Shown piece after piece: positions 20,774 through 31,100 of a stretch of 64,000 nt of DNA; the stretch's first letter is position 1, and each line of letters opens with the position of its first letter. Source of the stretch: Carpediemonas membranifera (taxonomy: Eukaryota; Fornicata); assembly GCA_019828565.1 (NCBI GenBank), contig JAHDYR010000003.1, forward strand, positions 372,001 through 436,000, given 5' to 3'. The position numbers were made by a program, and so were the translations under genes. Below the pieces are notes generated by a model that did not search any database, was not told where the DNA came from, and saw nothing but the letters and a program-made list of their open reading frames with translations.

Positions 20774-20822
20774 TGTTGGCTTGCGCAGGTAGATCTGTTT
20801 ACATAAACTGCACTGGCTCTCA
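20766..20822 (-). repeat. 5' LTR (57 bp) containing the Gag start codon
   Basis: Identical to the 3' copy. The Gag ATG is at 20773. Directly downstream of its CA end (element orientation) is the 10-bp palindrome ATATCGATAT, where a primer-binding site would be expected; no TGG-type tRNA primer site is visible. Confidence 0.9.
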
Positions 20823-21200
20823 GGTTATCCTGCACTACCTGCGTGCAGTTTATGTAAACAGTTCATCCTTCCGTTCCCTAACATGTCACATCATGAAGGA
20901 CGGCAGACACCAGAGTTATTATTGAATTGTTGTCGTTGATCCCCTTAACATTGGAGATTACACGATCGTTCTTTTCATTCTTGATGAATTCAACGTCGCA
21001 AATTTGTCCGGCAAGTGACCCACATCCATGAAGAATTCTCAAGAAATTGAGGTCCAAAATTTAGCCATCGAAGATTCAGTGAGATCACGCATTCTGTGAC
21101 TCAATCAGTTTCCTGGCCACGTTGTTCTCATCTCAGGTCACAAGATACAGTGGCAATATTGTTGCATTTGCAGATTGAGCAGGCCGGAACTGCAAAACCT
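20823..21200. other. Ty3 flank with permuted LTR-like fragment and open segment
   Basis: After the GGTT duplication, 20843-20861 (GTGCAGTTTATGTAAACAG) is an exact inverted copy of LTR bases 20795-20813. The adjoining CTACCTGCG is also an inverted LTR segment, but in swapped order. On the minus strand 20878-21060 is open for about 60 codons with protein-like composition (HGCGSLAGQICDVEFIKNEK) but no Met; it may be an exon or relic of a gene. Nothing else is recognised. Confidence 0.4.
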
Positions 21201-21812
21201 TTAAACCTTATCGGTGCTCTCCAGGCCCATATCAACGAAGACCTTCTTCAGATGTTCGACCACGGGTGAGAACTCGGCGAGCAGGGCCCCGACCTCGCCC
21301 TTGGGGTCACACTCAGCCCGGCCGGCCACGATCTTCTCGTGCAGAGTGGCGCGCTTAGGGACTGCGCCCATGCCGGCGCCGAATACCTTGCGGACGACGA
21401 ACCCGTGGTATGGCTTGAGTACGGCCTCGTACGTCGCCTTGGCGTGGTCGCCCATCTCACCTCCAGCCTCGTCCAGATAGCCCTTGAGGAGGCCCTCGAG
21501 GAACTCCATGCCGCGGCGGAGCCACAACAGGGAGACGGGGGCGAGGGCGTCGTTCTTCTTGTCGTTGACATCTCTGGCGAGCATGGCTTCGAGGCTGGGA
21601 GCGGGATTCGCCTCCATCTCCTTCCGGAGCTTCTTCATGTTGCCTTCGAAGTCCATCTTGAGAGGCTTGAAGGTGACGTTGCCGATCATGTCGAAGAAGG
21701 CCAGGAAAGGCTCAACGGCAGTGAGGAACGAGGCAATTTCGATCTCATTGCCATTGCGCTCGATGGACTGGAATTTCTCAGTGATTGCAGTGATAATAGA
21801 AGCGTTCGTCAT
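21201..21812 (-). CDS. glycolipid transfer protein (GLTP domain)
   Basis: About 203 residues from the preferred Met (21812); an in-frame Met 17 codons upstream is less likely. The GLTP fold signature is clear: FLAFFDMIGNVTFKPLKMDF, then GN-x-x-KL, LLWLRRGMEFLEGLL and PYHGFVVRKVF. The Asp, Asn and Lys that bind the sugar head group in known GLTPs, and the key Trp and His, are all present with the expected D-x3-N-x2-K spacing. These cytosolic proteins move glycosphingolipids or ceramide-1-phosphate between membranes. Length matches single-domain family members (~200). Single exon, divergent from the homeodomain gene. The exact lipid cannot be read from the sequence. Confidence 0.9.
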   Translation of the reverse strand: MTNASIITAITEKFQSIERNGNEIEIASFLTAVEPFLAFFDMIGNVTFKPLKMDFEGNMKKLRKEMEANPAPSLEAMLARDVNDKKNDALAPVSLLWLRRGMEFLEGLLKGYLDEAGGEMGDHAKATYEAVLKPYHGFVVRKVFGAGMGAVPKRATLHEKIVAGRAECDPKGEVGALLAEFSPVVEHLKKVFVDMGLESTDKV

Positions 21813-21863
21813 TGACGAGGGAGGGATGTCCGTTAGCGAATTGTCAGATTTGCGCAAAATCAC

Positions 21864-22145
21864 TGAGAACCCGACTCACGACATGTCAGGATGGTCATAC
21901 TGGTCTCAGGAAAGTGTTTGAGCTAACAAATCGTTGAACAACGACCGAGATAATCTTTTCTCGCCTCCGAGAGGTGTCGCTGCTGACAATCGCTTTTCCA
22001 CCCAGATCCAAGGCAGACGAAACCAGGATAGTCGGACATCCATTAGGAGCAGAGGAGGTCCTCGTCTCCAGGTGTCAGAATCTCGTTGACCGGAGATCGT
22101 GATTGTGTCATTTTCCAAACGCAAAAGGTCGAACCGAAGGATTGA
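21864..22145. promoter_or_regulatory. divergent intergenic region GLTP/homeodomain gene
   Basis: About 280 bp between two genes pointing away from each other, so it must contain both promoters. No specific motif identified. Confidence 0.3.
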
Positions 22146-22694
22146 ATGAGTGATTCGACCCATAATGGCAGTGATATTCCCGCTATTGGAATGCTTCCTC
22201 TGTTCCAAGCACTTCCTGGCGTTGAGAATGCCATGTTTCCTCCGAAAGAGCGTTCTGCCGAAGAAATCCTGGCAAACATTGAACAACTGAGCAACCTCCA
22301 GGCCAATGAGAGCAATAACAAGAGTCAGAAAGGTTCAACCCACCGTGGCTTTAATCTTGAGCAACTAGCAGTGTTGGTCGCATGTTTTCGTCTTCAATGC
22401 TACCCATCCCGCGAAGAGATCGGCAATATCGCTCAGTACACTGGCCTAGATGTCCTCAAAGTCCGCACCTGGTTCCAAAACAGCAGAACTCGTGGCGTCA
22501 GCGACTGCCCCGCTGCTGACGCCGTTGACGCCCAGAGAATCCTGGATGGAACCATCCCAGACCCAGCTTTCGTGGTCCGAAAGACTGTGCCAGAGTCAGA
22601 GTCATGGACCCAGTGCACTTCCCTACCGTCAGAGCTGATGGAGCTGTATGACATGGGGGTCCTGGACGCGATGCTCGGGGTCGTCAGAACGTAG
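22146..22694 (+). CDS. homeodomain transcription factor
   Basis: A 182-residue protein with a homeodomain at about residues 66-118. Helix 1 is NLEQLAVLVACFRLQ, then YPSREEIGNIAQYTGL (helix 2 and turn), then helix 3 VLKVRTWFQNSRTRG with the invariant Trp-Phe-x-Asn-x-Arg. Trp 109, Phe 110 and Asn 112 are in the right places to sit in the DNA major groove. Flanks are short and low in complexity; no second domain such as POU or LIM is visible. It should be a nuclear DNA-binding regulator; targets are unknown. Single exon. Confidence 0.85.
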   Translation: MSDSTHNGSDIPAIGMLPLFQALPGVENAMFPPKERSAEEILANIEQLSNLQANESNNKSQKGSTHRGFNLEQLAVLVACFRLQCYPSREEIGNIAQYTGLDVLKVRTWFQNSRTRGVSDCPAADAVDAQRILDGTIPDPAFVVRKTVPESESWTQCTSLPSELMELYDMGVLDAMLGVVRT

Positions 22695-23165
22695 GGTGTC
22701 TGATGCTTGTCGTCTCGAGACGTCGCAAGTGCTTTAGCCGCGGTGATCGTTTTCTCAGTAGACCAACTGAATTGAATCTCCATCACGCTCTCGCCTGACA
22801 GAGTCGATATCCACTAGATGTCGAATTGTGTTTTCCACCACGATTTCCGCCGCTATTATTGCTCATATCGCAACCCGTAATCTCAGCTGAGCCGTTCCCC
22901 CTCCCTCTCATGTGGCAGGGTCGCCAGGGAGAGCTTCTTGAAAACAAAGCAAATATCATCTCACTTGATACCGGCTTCAACCATCTTGAGTCAACTGACC
23001 GCTGCAGCCAGACACATTGACGAGCGTCAGCCGTCAATTGCTACATGGTGTCACAATGCCACTTACCAGCGCTCCAAGCTGTCACTGGCCTATAAAATCT
23101 GTCTCAGGACTGCATATTTAACCACAGCCTCTTTTATTATAATGACGGACATGTCACATCCAGAG
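22695..23165. other. intergenic between convergent genes, nothing recognised
   Basis: About 470 bp between the homeodomain stop and the CFAP300 stop. Short frames on both strands have no features. It should contain two 3' UTRs. Confidence 0.3.
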
Positions 23166-23948
23166 TTAGAACACCGGAATAAACGGCACAACCCACACTG
23201 TCACAGTATGTGTGAAGGCGTTGACACAGACGAAGCACTGGTTGAACCTCACTCTGCTTACTCGGTTCAGTCGTTCGTCAGGGAACAGTCTGATCCCATC
23301 AATTGATTCAACATTGAATGCCTTAACCTGCGATTCAATAGCCTTTGTCTGAGAATTCCTGAACACGGCGACGAAGTACTTGAACAGGGCCTTGAGAGTC
23401 TCTTCATATGGCTCCCATTCATCATCGAACTGGCACATGCCCCCGCCAACCACGAGGGTCGAGAGAAGCTGGAAGAGGAACTCCGATCGCTCGAAGTCAG
23501 AGTAGAGGAAATAATTCCCGTCGGGGTCGTCTTCATGGACTAGAAGGGTTTGGAGAAGATTGTGGATCGGGATGCCCTCGAAGGTATCAGGGATGCACTT
23601 CGCAATGGAGCCGTCGGGGCGTATGATGGGGCCATTTAGACGCTCGAACATATCGAGGGTCAGGGCTTGGCAGGAGAGCTCAGTGAACTTGATCGATCCG
23701 ACGGTTCCTGTTGGGCATGAGCGGATGTCTCGGTTGGTGGTTACTTGAATGGACTGGAAAGCTTCAGAACTGAACAAAGCCTTCAGAAGTTCTTCGGAAT
23801 TCGTGCCGTCGTAGCGCTCGCCGGAAAAGGAGAACTTGGCAAGGGTGGAATGAGGTTCAATGTCCCATTTCGAAAGATTCTTCTTGATTTCTTCATCGTC
23901 GAATGGTCCTCTGTTCACCTCAACCCGTTCAAACTCGAAACCAGCCAT
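23166..23948 (-). CDS. CFAP300: CFAP300 homologue (ciliary dynein assembly factor)
   Basis: 260 residues from Met at 23948 (MAGFEFERVEV); upstream in-frame sequence looks non-coding. The C-terminal two thirds follow CFAP300 (C11orf70) closely: a Phe-rich KALFSSEAFQSIQV segment, then ELSCQALTLDMFERLNGPII, the Cys-Ile/Asp segment, YFLYSDFERSEFLFQLLSTL, VGGGMCQFDDEWEPYEETLK, and the final NSQTKAIESQVKAFNVESID. In other eukaryotes CFAP300 is cytoplasmic and ciliary and is needed to assemble outer and inner dynein arms, so its presence implies motile cilia or flagella. Length matches the family (~265). Single exon. Confidence 0.88.
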   Translation of the reverse strand: MAGFEFERVEVNRGPFDDEEIKKNLSKWDIEPHSTLAKFSFSGERYDGTNSEELLKALFSSEAFQSIQVTTNRDIRSCPTGTVGSIKFTELSCQALTLDMFERLNGPIIRPDGSIAKCIPDTFEGIPIHNLLQTLLVHEDDPDGNYFLYSDFERSEFLFQLLSTLVVGGGMCQFDDEWEPYEETLKALFKYFVAVFRNSQTKAIESQVKAFNVESIDGIRLFPDERLNRVSRVRFNQCFVCVNAFTHTVTVWVVPFIPVF

Positions 23949-24438
23949 TCTCGAGCGTTTTTGGACTTTGCAAAATATGTGTACGCGGACGCTGGATCTA
24001 GGGCTCTGCGCAGGTTCTGGCCGGATGTTTGGCTCAGCATGGCGGCAGTAGCTTCTTTTCGCCGAGACGGAAAACAGTAGGCAGGAATCGGAACCCAAAC
24101 ACAACGAGTCGACATCCTTGGACCACCGGACACTTTCATCTTGTAATCATGGAAATGTGATGCACCAAACAACTTCTCGGATAGCGGGCTTGGATGGAAA
24201 CGTCAGATGTGCTGCTTATGCGAACCGAGGTCAACCCGCTAAGATTTGCACCTAACAGGACACAAAGGCACAAGCTTACTGATGGTTGTTCAACAATTTC
24301 GACTTGCCAGCGTGCTAAGTATGCGTACTGGCGTATTTTCGGGCCTTTGTCAGTTTTGCGCAACGGTCGTTTCGCCAGCGTTAGTGGCAGCTCCGCCCCC
24401 GGCCTGTAGGCTGGCCGGCGTTTGACAGACTTGGACCG

Positions 24439-25794
24439 GTGCGGACCGGTACATTGAGAGGTATGTATACGGGTAAATCGTTTTGCGCAACCGAAAACTA
24501 TCAAGTCTCCCATTTGGGAGAGACCAATATTGGACATTTCTTTCTGATTGCGCTGCATCTGACAATGGTCCCTCTGATAGGCTCCATCTTTGCTGCTTCG
24601 AATTCCATTGCTTCACTGATCGCTCCAGCCACTGCATCCGATTCGTTGTCGTCCACCATCGGTATCAGCCTCTTTCTTCTGTTTTGGGTGGCTGCACTCG
24701 TTATCAGTGTCCTGATCGCGGTCTTTGCTGTTTTTATCGCCATTGCGGCATTCGCCCTCTTCGTTGGTCTCATCATCTTCCAGTTTGTCCGAGGGGGCGG
24801 CCCAGGCAAGAACGAGAATGTCATGGTGCCGCCGAACCCCACCAATGCGCCCCTGGTTCGTCTGTCACGTGACCAGGCCAGGGTCACGCAGCGCACCAGA
24901 CGCCACGGCGACCATATCCAGTTCGTGCCATTCGAAGACAACGAATGGTACCAGGGCCGCGTAAGCGCCGTTGGGAAGTCCGCCCGCGTTTTCTGTAACA
25001 AAGTCAATAAGGCGGAGCACGCCGACAAGATACTAGAGACGGTGCGTGCCCAGCATGCTGCCAACATCATCGGCATCTGCCGGGTGTACGGCTTCATGCG
25101 AGACAACCAACACCAGTTCATCTTCAAGGAGACGCCCACGCGTGCTCTCCAGACGGTGCTTCAGATCAAGCTGTTTAAGTTCCCCTGGGAGACCCGCCTC
25201 CAAATGACCCGGGACGTAGCCACGACGATGGCCCAGGCGCACGCCCAGGGGTTGACCCACGGCAATCTTTGTGACACTACCATCCTTGTCTTCAACGATC
25301 ACGCCAAAATCGACGACTTCGGACTCAATCCGGAGCCTGGAATCCAGGACTATTATGCGCACGATATCGAACAATTCGGCCGCATCTTCTGGCGCGTCAT
25401 GCACCGTCGCTCTCTGCCCTATGACCCTGCCGACCTGATGATTCCCCCGCCCGAGGGCTGCCCTCCAGAGCTCTATACTGCCGTCATGGCCTGTATCGGC
25501 AACCCCAACGAGAGGCCCAACTTCGAAGGAGTATGCAAGCTCCTCGGATGCCCGACCAGGCACCCAGATCCTTTGGCTACCGCAGGCGGGGCACCTTTCA
25601 TGCAGCCTCCTGCTGGCACGATGCCGCCCGCTCCCGCCGAGGCCCAGACCGCTTTCCCTCCTGAGACCCAGCCCTACGTTCAACAGGCGCCCATGCCTAT
25701 GCCTCCGATGCCCGCATCGAACTATGACAATTCTTACCCTGGTCACACTGAGGGTGGAGCCGGCCCTAACTGGGACAACATGTACGGCACATAA
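24439..25794 (+). CDS. membrane-anchored pseudokinase
   Basis: 451 residues (or ~409 from Met 43). Two hydrophobic spans lie near the N-terminus (residues ~60-120, e.g. SLFLLFWVAALVISVLIAVF). A protein-kinase fold follows at ~165-370. The catalytic loop reads HGNLCDTTILV where active kinases have H-R-D-L-K-x-x-N, so the catalytic Asp, the Lys and the metal-binding Asn are all changed. IDDFGL keeps the DFG motif. No convincing Gly-rich loop is seen. The tail (~375-451) is Pro/Met/Ala-rich and disordered. It probably acts as a signalling scaffold at a membrane rather than as an enzyme. Single exon. Confidence 0.75.
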   Translation: MRTGTLRGMYTGKSFCATENYQVSHLGETNIGHFFLIALHLTMVPLIGSIFAASNSIASLIAPATASDSLSSTIGISLFLLFWVAALVISVLIAVFAVFIAIAAFALFVGLIIFQFVRGGGPGKNENVMVPPNPTNAPLVRLSRDQARVTQRTRRHGDHIQFVPFEDNEWYQGRVSAVGKSARVFCNKVNKAEHADKILETVRAQHAANIIGICRVYGFMRDNQHQFIFKETPTRALQTVLQIKLFKFPWETRLQMTRDVATTMAQAHAQGLTHGNLCDTTILVFNDHAKIDDFGLNPEPGIQDYYAHDIEQFGRIFWRVMHRRSLPYDPADLMIPPPEGCPPELYTAVMACIGNPNERPNFEGVCKLLGCPTRHPDPLATAGGAPFMQPPAGTMPPAPAEAQTAFPPETQPYVQQAPMPMPPMPASNYDNSYPGHTEGGAGPNWDNMYGT

Positions 25795-26297
25795 TGCCAT
25801 AAATGTATCATAATCGATGTTATGTGCATTTTACGCAATTTCTTAGACATGAACGGTCAACAGAACCAAACGACTCGTTTACCAACCGGAGGTGGCAAGA
25901 ATGACAGACTGCCGTTGTGTAGGGCCCGCCTGAACGCGACCAGGCTGTCGATGCTCCATGCGACCAGAGACTTGACTTATTTCGGTCGGGATGAGCGGCA
26001 AAGAACTGCGAACTGTGCCGACATCCACCCAAAGAAGAGCCCTCAGGAACGCCTAGGGTCTACTCTCGATCATGCCTGACCCGCATTGGCCGCTAATCAA
26101 CTAATCAACGGCGGATTACTGGAGTTCCAAGCCCAGCAACACGGATGTTTACAATCAGCACCTCAACGGCAGAACTACTTCTACCCCAACGGCAGTGTCT
26201 CCGCCATGGCCACGCACATTGAGACACATTACCGAAATACGGACTTCGCCAAGTCCGGCCAATGATTTGACATGTGATATCGTCGCACAAGCCACAG
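25795..26297. other. intergenic, nothing recognised
   Basis: About 500 bp upstream of the second histidine-kinase-like gene. Short frames on both strands lack domains. The promoter of that gene should be here. Confidence 0.3.
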
Positions 26298-28070
26298 ATG
26301 GCTACAATTGACCATGATTCGGACTTCGATCGCTTCGAAATGATGTCTGAAGAACAGCTCTTGCTTGAAATCATGTAAGACACACACTAGGCTGTTAAGG
26401 AACGAGACCGGTGAGCCAGTCGCATCAGTGGGAATCAACCGAGATGTATCCTGTATGGTGAATCTAATGGACGATCTACAACGGGTTAACACACTATTCC
26501 AGCAGATGGACGCGTTTAGCCAAAGCACGTGGTGGATTCGGGATCGGATGGTGTGGGATGCTGATGGGAGCATCACCACGTCCGACGGCAAGCCCTGGGG
26601 AACGCTGTTACACATCACTCAGAGCTGCAGGAGTTTGTTTGGCTACTCTTCTGAGATGCTCATGGCCCACCCTAATCTATGGATGAACGCGATTGCCAAG
26701 GAGGAATTGAAAGAAATGAAACAATCAGTTGACGAGTTCAACGAGCTGTGCATGTCCCACGACCCTTGCCGGGCTAGCGCTGTCGTCTTCCACAAGCTTG
26801 TGCTGCCCGACAACCAGGTGAAATATGGCAGGTTCCAGCGGAAACCCGTGTTTAACAGCCGCGGCGAGGTCTCCAGAGTTGCTGGAGTTGTTTCAGACGT
26901 CACCTTCTTCATCACAAGACAGAAGCAGCTAGCAGAGTATGAGGGCAAGTTGAAGGCCATCATGGATCATATTGAGGCTTATGTCTTCCTCGTCGATGTT
27001 AGTGCTGAAGGAAAGCCAACAATTTTATTCGTCAGCAAGTTTGTAGAAACGTTGACTGGGTATGAAGGGAGGCAGATTATGGAAGATACGGGCTTTTGGT
27101 CTCGCGTGTTGGTCCATCCTGATGACCGAGCAATGGTCCAAGTCGAAGGGGAAGAACTCATGTCACACAGTCACATGAACGAACAGAGGCAGCAGAGTTA
27201 CCGGATTGTAACTGCAAACGGTGAGGTTAAGAACATACTTGTGAATGTCAACAAGACGCCAGGTGATGAGGACACCATGTTCTTGCTGGGGATTGCTTAC
27301 GACTGTAAGGTCTGACATGGCCAAATCTCCTCCAGCTCCAGGACAAGGAATTGATGGAGCAACAGGCGCACGAGGCACAGCGCATGGAGATCCTGGGCAT
27401 GCTGGCTGATGGAATCGCGAGCGACTTCACGCAGATCCTGCGCGTGATCATTGGCAATGCTAAGAAGATACTGAACGCCACCGACGATGGTGCTGGGGCC
27501 AATGCCGAGCTGAACCTATTGCTCAACGAAGTCATCGACTCGGCTTGGCTGATCACTTCATTTACTGATCAACTCCGAGCATATTCAGGCAAAGGCACGA
27601 TGACCATGACCGCAGTCTCATTGACTTCGATGCTACGGAAGATGAAGCAGTTCATGGAGACACCGAGCAACATCACAGCCACATGGGAGCTCGTCGAAGA
27701 GGGAACATTACCCTTGGTCAGAGGCGACGAGGTCAGGCTCAGCCAGGTCGTCCAGAACCTTTTCACTAACAGCGTAGAGGCCATTGGTAGATGCGAGGGG
27801 ACCATTACAGTGTCGACCGGCACAATGCTGGATGCATCCGGCCACCCGGAGCGTGTATTCGTCCGGATTACGGACACGGGCTGCGGCATGGACTCTGCCA
27901 TCATGGACCGTCTGTTCGAGCCCATGTTCTCGACGAAGTTCACTGGCCGCGGGCTGGGCATGGCCGCCGTCAAGGGCATCGTTGACGCCCACGGCGGGTC
28001 GATCGACGTCGAGTCGGAGGTCGGCGCGGGCACCACGTTCACGGTGTTCTTCCCTGTAGATTCTCAGTGA
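26298..28070 (+). CDS. PAS histidine-kinase-like protein lacking phospho-acceptor His, 3 exons
   Basis: Exons 26298-26374, 26400-27309 and 27342-28070, joined across a 25-nt intron (GTAAGA...TTAAG) and a 32-nt intron (GTCTGA...CTCCAG), encode 571 residues. Both joins keep frame and restore a continuous PAS/DHp sequence. Two PAS-like modules (~45-190, ~195-315) precede a DHp helix reading GMLADGIASDFTQIL. The usual His of H-D-F-N-N is Ser (residue ~356, codon 27420-27422), and both following Asn residues are replaced. The ATPase domain is complete: FTNSVEAI, DTGCGM, FEPMFSTK, GRGLGMAAV. It is likely an ATP-binding sensor that cannot autophosphorylate at the normal site. Met at 26298 is the first after an in-frame stop. 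Confidence 0.85.
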
Positions 28071-28175
28071 CAGCGGTCGATGATAGCTATGTTTCATTTC
28101 ATTCGTTAAGAGATTCTGATCAGATTATCAAGCGAAGCATAAACTTTAAATAAAATACTGAAAGATAGCGGCAAC

Positions 28176-31100
28176 TCAACGCTTCTCCACACCGAGGAAA
28201 TCGCCCAGCAGGGTGTCAGGGACGACCTGGTCCTTCGGTATCATAGTGAGCAGCCCCCGGACCATGGCCTCGTCGTCGGACAGCCGGCGGAAGATGGGAA
28301 CAAATGCAAGGCGGTAGACCACGATGAGGGAGACGAGGCATATGACGAGAATGGGAGCTTGGCCGACCCAGTAGACGTAGTGGACAGCCTGCACGAGCCG
28401 GTGGAGCGATGCCATGTTGCTGGAGTAGAGCTCAGCAAGCGCCTGGGCCACTCCGAGGGCGTTGGCGAAGTCCGCGGACTGCGTGCCATCAACACAGACA
28501 CAAGAGCCGAAGTCCGGGTCGAGCGACGACACAGCGTTCTTGAACACGGCCAGGGCCTCTCTCGGGGTCGTCCCGCCACACTCAATGGGAGAACTGATCT
28601 CACGGTCGTCTGATCTGTCGGGGAAGGCGTCAGCAAAGAGGGCCAGTGTGTTTGAATCAGACAGACTGATGGCGGCGCGGTCGATCTCGCGGACCCTCGA
28701 GGTGACACGGGCATAGTCACTGGTGCTCGTAGTGGGTGAGCTAGCCACGCCTACGAGGAGGGAAGCCGCGTTGAAGACGTCAGCGGCCCTGGCCCCCTCG
28801 ATTGGGATAGCCGCGCTCTGGGTGATGGGTAAGTAGACGATGAGCGTGTACGAGACGAAGGCCGTGAACAGGAAGGCGATACCAGTCAGTGTACCCGTGG
28901 AGATCTGCTCGAAGCGGCGGAGACGGAGCAAGCTGACCTGTTGCCTGACGACGTTGATGCTCTGCAGCGCGGGCGGTGTGGCGATCTTAAGAACAGACCG
29001 ACAGAACATGTAGTAGGTGCCGAGGATGCTGGCGAGGAAGACAAGGAAGAGGAAGATCTGGACGATCGTGCGGGACCACGTATCGGTGACCGCAGTGTCG
29101 ATGACCGATGACAACTCCGTCGACAACTTGTTTGAGCAGTCATATATTGAATCGACCAGTTCAGCAAAGTACGCGTCAAACAGCAGCGAGCGGGCTAATG
29201 CAGCCTGCTCCCCACGTGACAGGATCTCGTCAGAGGCTGTGTTCGAGTACACCATGCGGTCGGGGTAAAGGATGGATAAATGAGCTGAGCCTGTCTCGGC
29301 CGTGATGTTGAAAGCGTACCCGTCCATTGACCCGGCGACAGAATCCGGAATGGAGGCTGCCCAGATTCCGAGCTGGGCGGAGACCCGGACGATGTGGACG
29401 ACGTCGGCCCATGACCGTTGAAGGGACTCGGCGGTGGCAGCAAAGTCGTCGTCGACTTCATAGTTGTTGACAAAGAGTGTTGGATCTTCGGCTAGGATAG
29501 ACTTGAGGGTGTAGAGGTCAGCCGTCTTGAACCGTTGCGCGAATAACCGTGCCGTCTTAAGCGTCTGCCTGACAGTGGTGTGGAAGTCCGACGTGTCCCG
29601 GAGGTAGTCGTGCTTGATCTGGTTGTTGTCGTTGGCCTCGAGCGTCATGGTGGCGATGTTCTCAGCAATGGCGAGGGCAATAGAGTTCAGGGCGATGGAG
29701 ATGCAGAACATGACCACAATCATCGCAATGACGTTCAGGAAGAGATTCTGGGATAATGTTCGCATCTTACGAACGAAGCCGGCGTTGGTGTCACCATCAC
29801 CGTCGACGCAGGTGACCTCCGAGGCTGACCGCATCAGACTCCCGATCGAGAGCGAGACAGAGTGCTTCGACCCCCGACTGGTGATAGAGGCCGCTGAGGC
29901 AGCACTGGCTCTGCTGACACTGCTTCTGAGACTGAGATTCGAGGCCGACGTCGTCGCACTAGACATACCAGTGTCAGTATGCATCGGGTCGTCCAGTTGG
30001 GCGCTCTCGCTGCTCATCCGGTACATCTCTCGGAGGACATCCAGACGTCTGAAGTCGATGACCTTGAGGCGAACGTTAATGAGCAGGGCAACGATGAGGA
30101 CGGTAGTTGCGACCACCCGGAGCCCGAGGAGGATGCGGAGGGAGTTGTTCTGGACTGTCAAGACGATCGATTGCTCAGTGACAAGCGATTCGACCTCGGA
30201 TTTGCTGCGGTCAAGGAGATACGATTTGACGTCATCGATGGCATCAGCAGATGTGTCCTTGAATTTCCAGTACTTGCTGTCCGCCATGACGGCTTGGGCA
30301 ATCGAGCTCTTGGTGTCAGAATCCAGCTCTAGGTCAGCTGCCGAGTCGCTATAGTAGCCATACTGCGCTCTCTCGGTATAATATGTTGTGTGATCAGAGG
30401 AGTAGGTCGTCTCAGTCGTGATATCGTATGAATAATCGGTCAACTGGCACCGAGTGCCCAGGTTGTAGCCCCACGCCGACCTGGCTAATAGAACGCTGTT
30501 GGTCTCAATGTACTCTGCAGCGCTCTCTGCGTTGAGGGCGGCGAGAAGGTTGTCCTGGATGGAGTGTGACTCGACCGACAGTTCGATCGCCTCAGTGACA
30601 TCCTCTCTGGCATCTCTGACTGCCCAGTGGATGGACTCAGCATCCAGATACGGTCCCTGGGCGAATCTCATGGCCGACCAAGTCCTTTGATCGACCAAAT
30701 CTTGCAGATGTTCGAGTCTAGTCACAATGTCATTGGCTGTGGTGAATGATGATGTCAGCTGGGGATAGAGTGTGACCAGAACAATGGACGCACCGACTAG
30801 GAGACACAGGAGAGAGATGCCCATCACCAGCATCAGGATGAGGGCGACCCAAATGAACCTCAGCCGCAGTCGTAGGGAGCCGTGCTGCTTTGCCAGGGTC
30901 CGGGCGACCTCAGCGAGGTCCACACCCTCGAGTGGGTTGACCTCCAGAGTAAGCACTGGGTTGTCCAGTATGTCAATCGCCTTCTCCTGGTTCATACGAA
31001 GGGCCTCGCCCTCGTCGTCGTCCTCGTCTGAGCTGAACTTCCCGATCTCGTCAGTGGCAGTGGAAACGGTGTCTAGGGTTGTCGGGCCATCCCCCTCGAC

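Larger units (their letters stand above)
16141..20822 (-). mobile_element. complete Ty3-type retrotransposon with 57-bp LTRs
   Basis: Direct repeats of 57 bp at 16141-16197 and 20766-20822 are identical and have TG...CA ends. The element is flanked by a 4-bp target duplication GGTT (16137-16140 and 20823-20826). In element orientation a polypurine tract (GAGGAGGGAAG, 16198-16208) abuts the 3' LTR exactly. One uninterrupted Gag-Pol frame fills the interior. Identical LTRs, intact frame and clean target duplication indicate a recent and possibly active insertion. The LTR is far shorter than is usual for Ty3 elements, and the Gag start codon lies inside the 5' LTR. Confidence 0.92.

Noticed and set aside
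26365-26400. Start of the second kinase-like gene at 26365
   Set aside because: A better start at 26298 joined across a 25-nt intron removes an atypical N-terminus and fits the PAS sequence; the 26365 Met is partly intronic.
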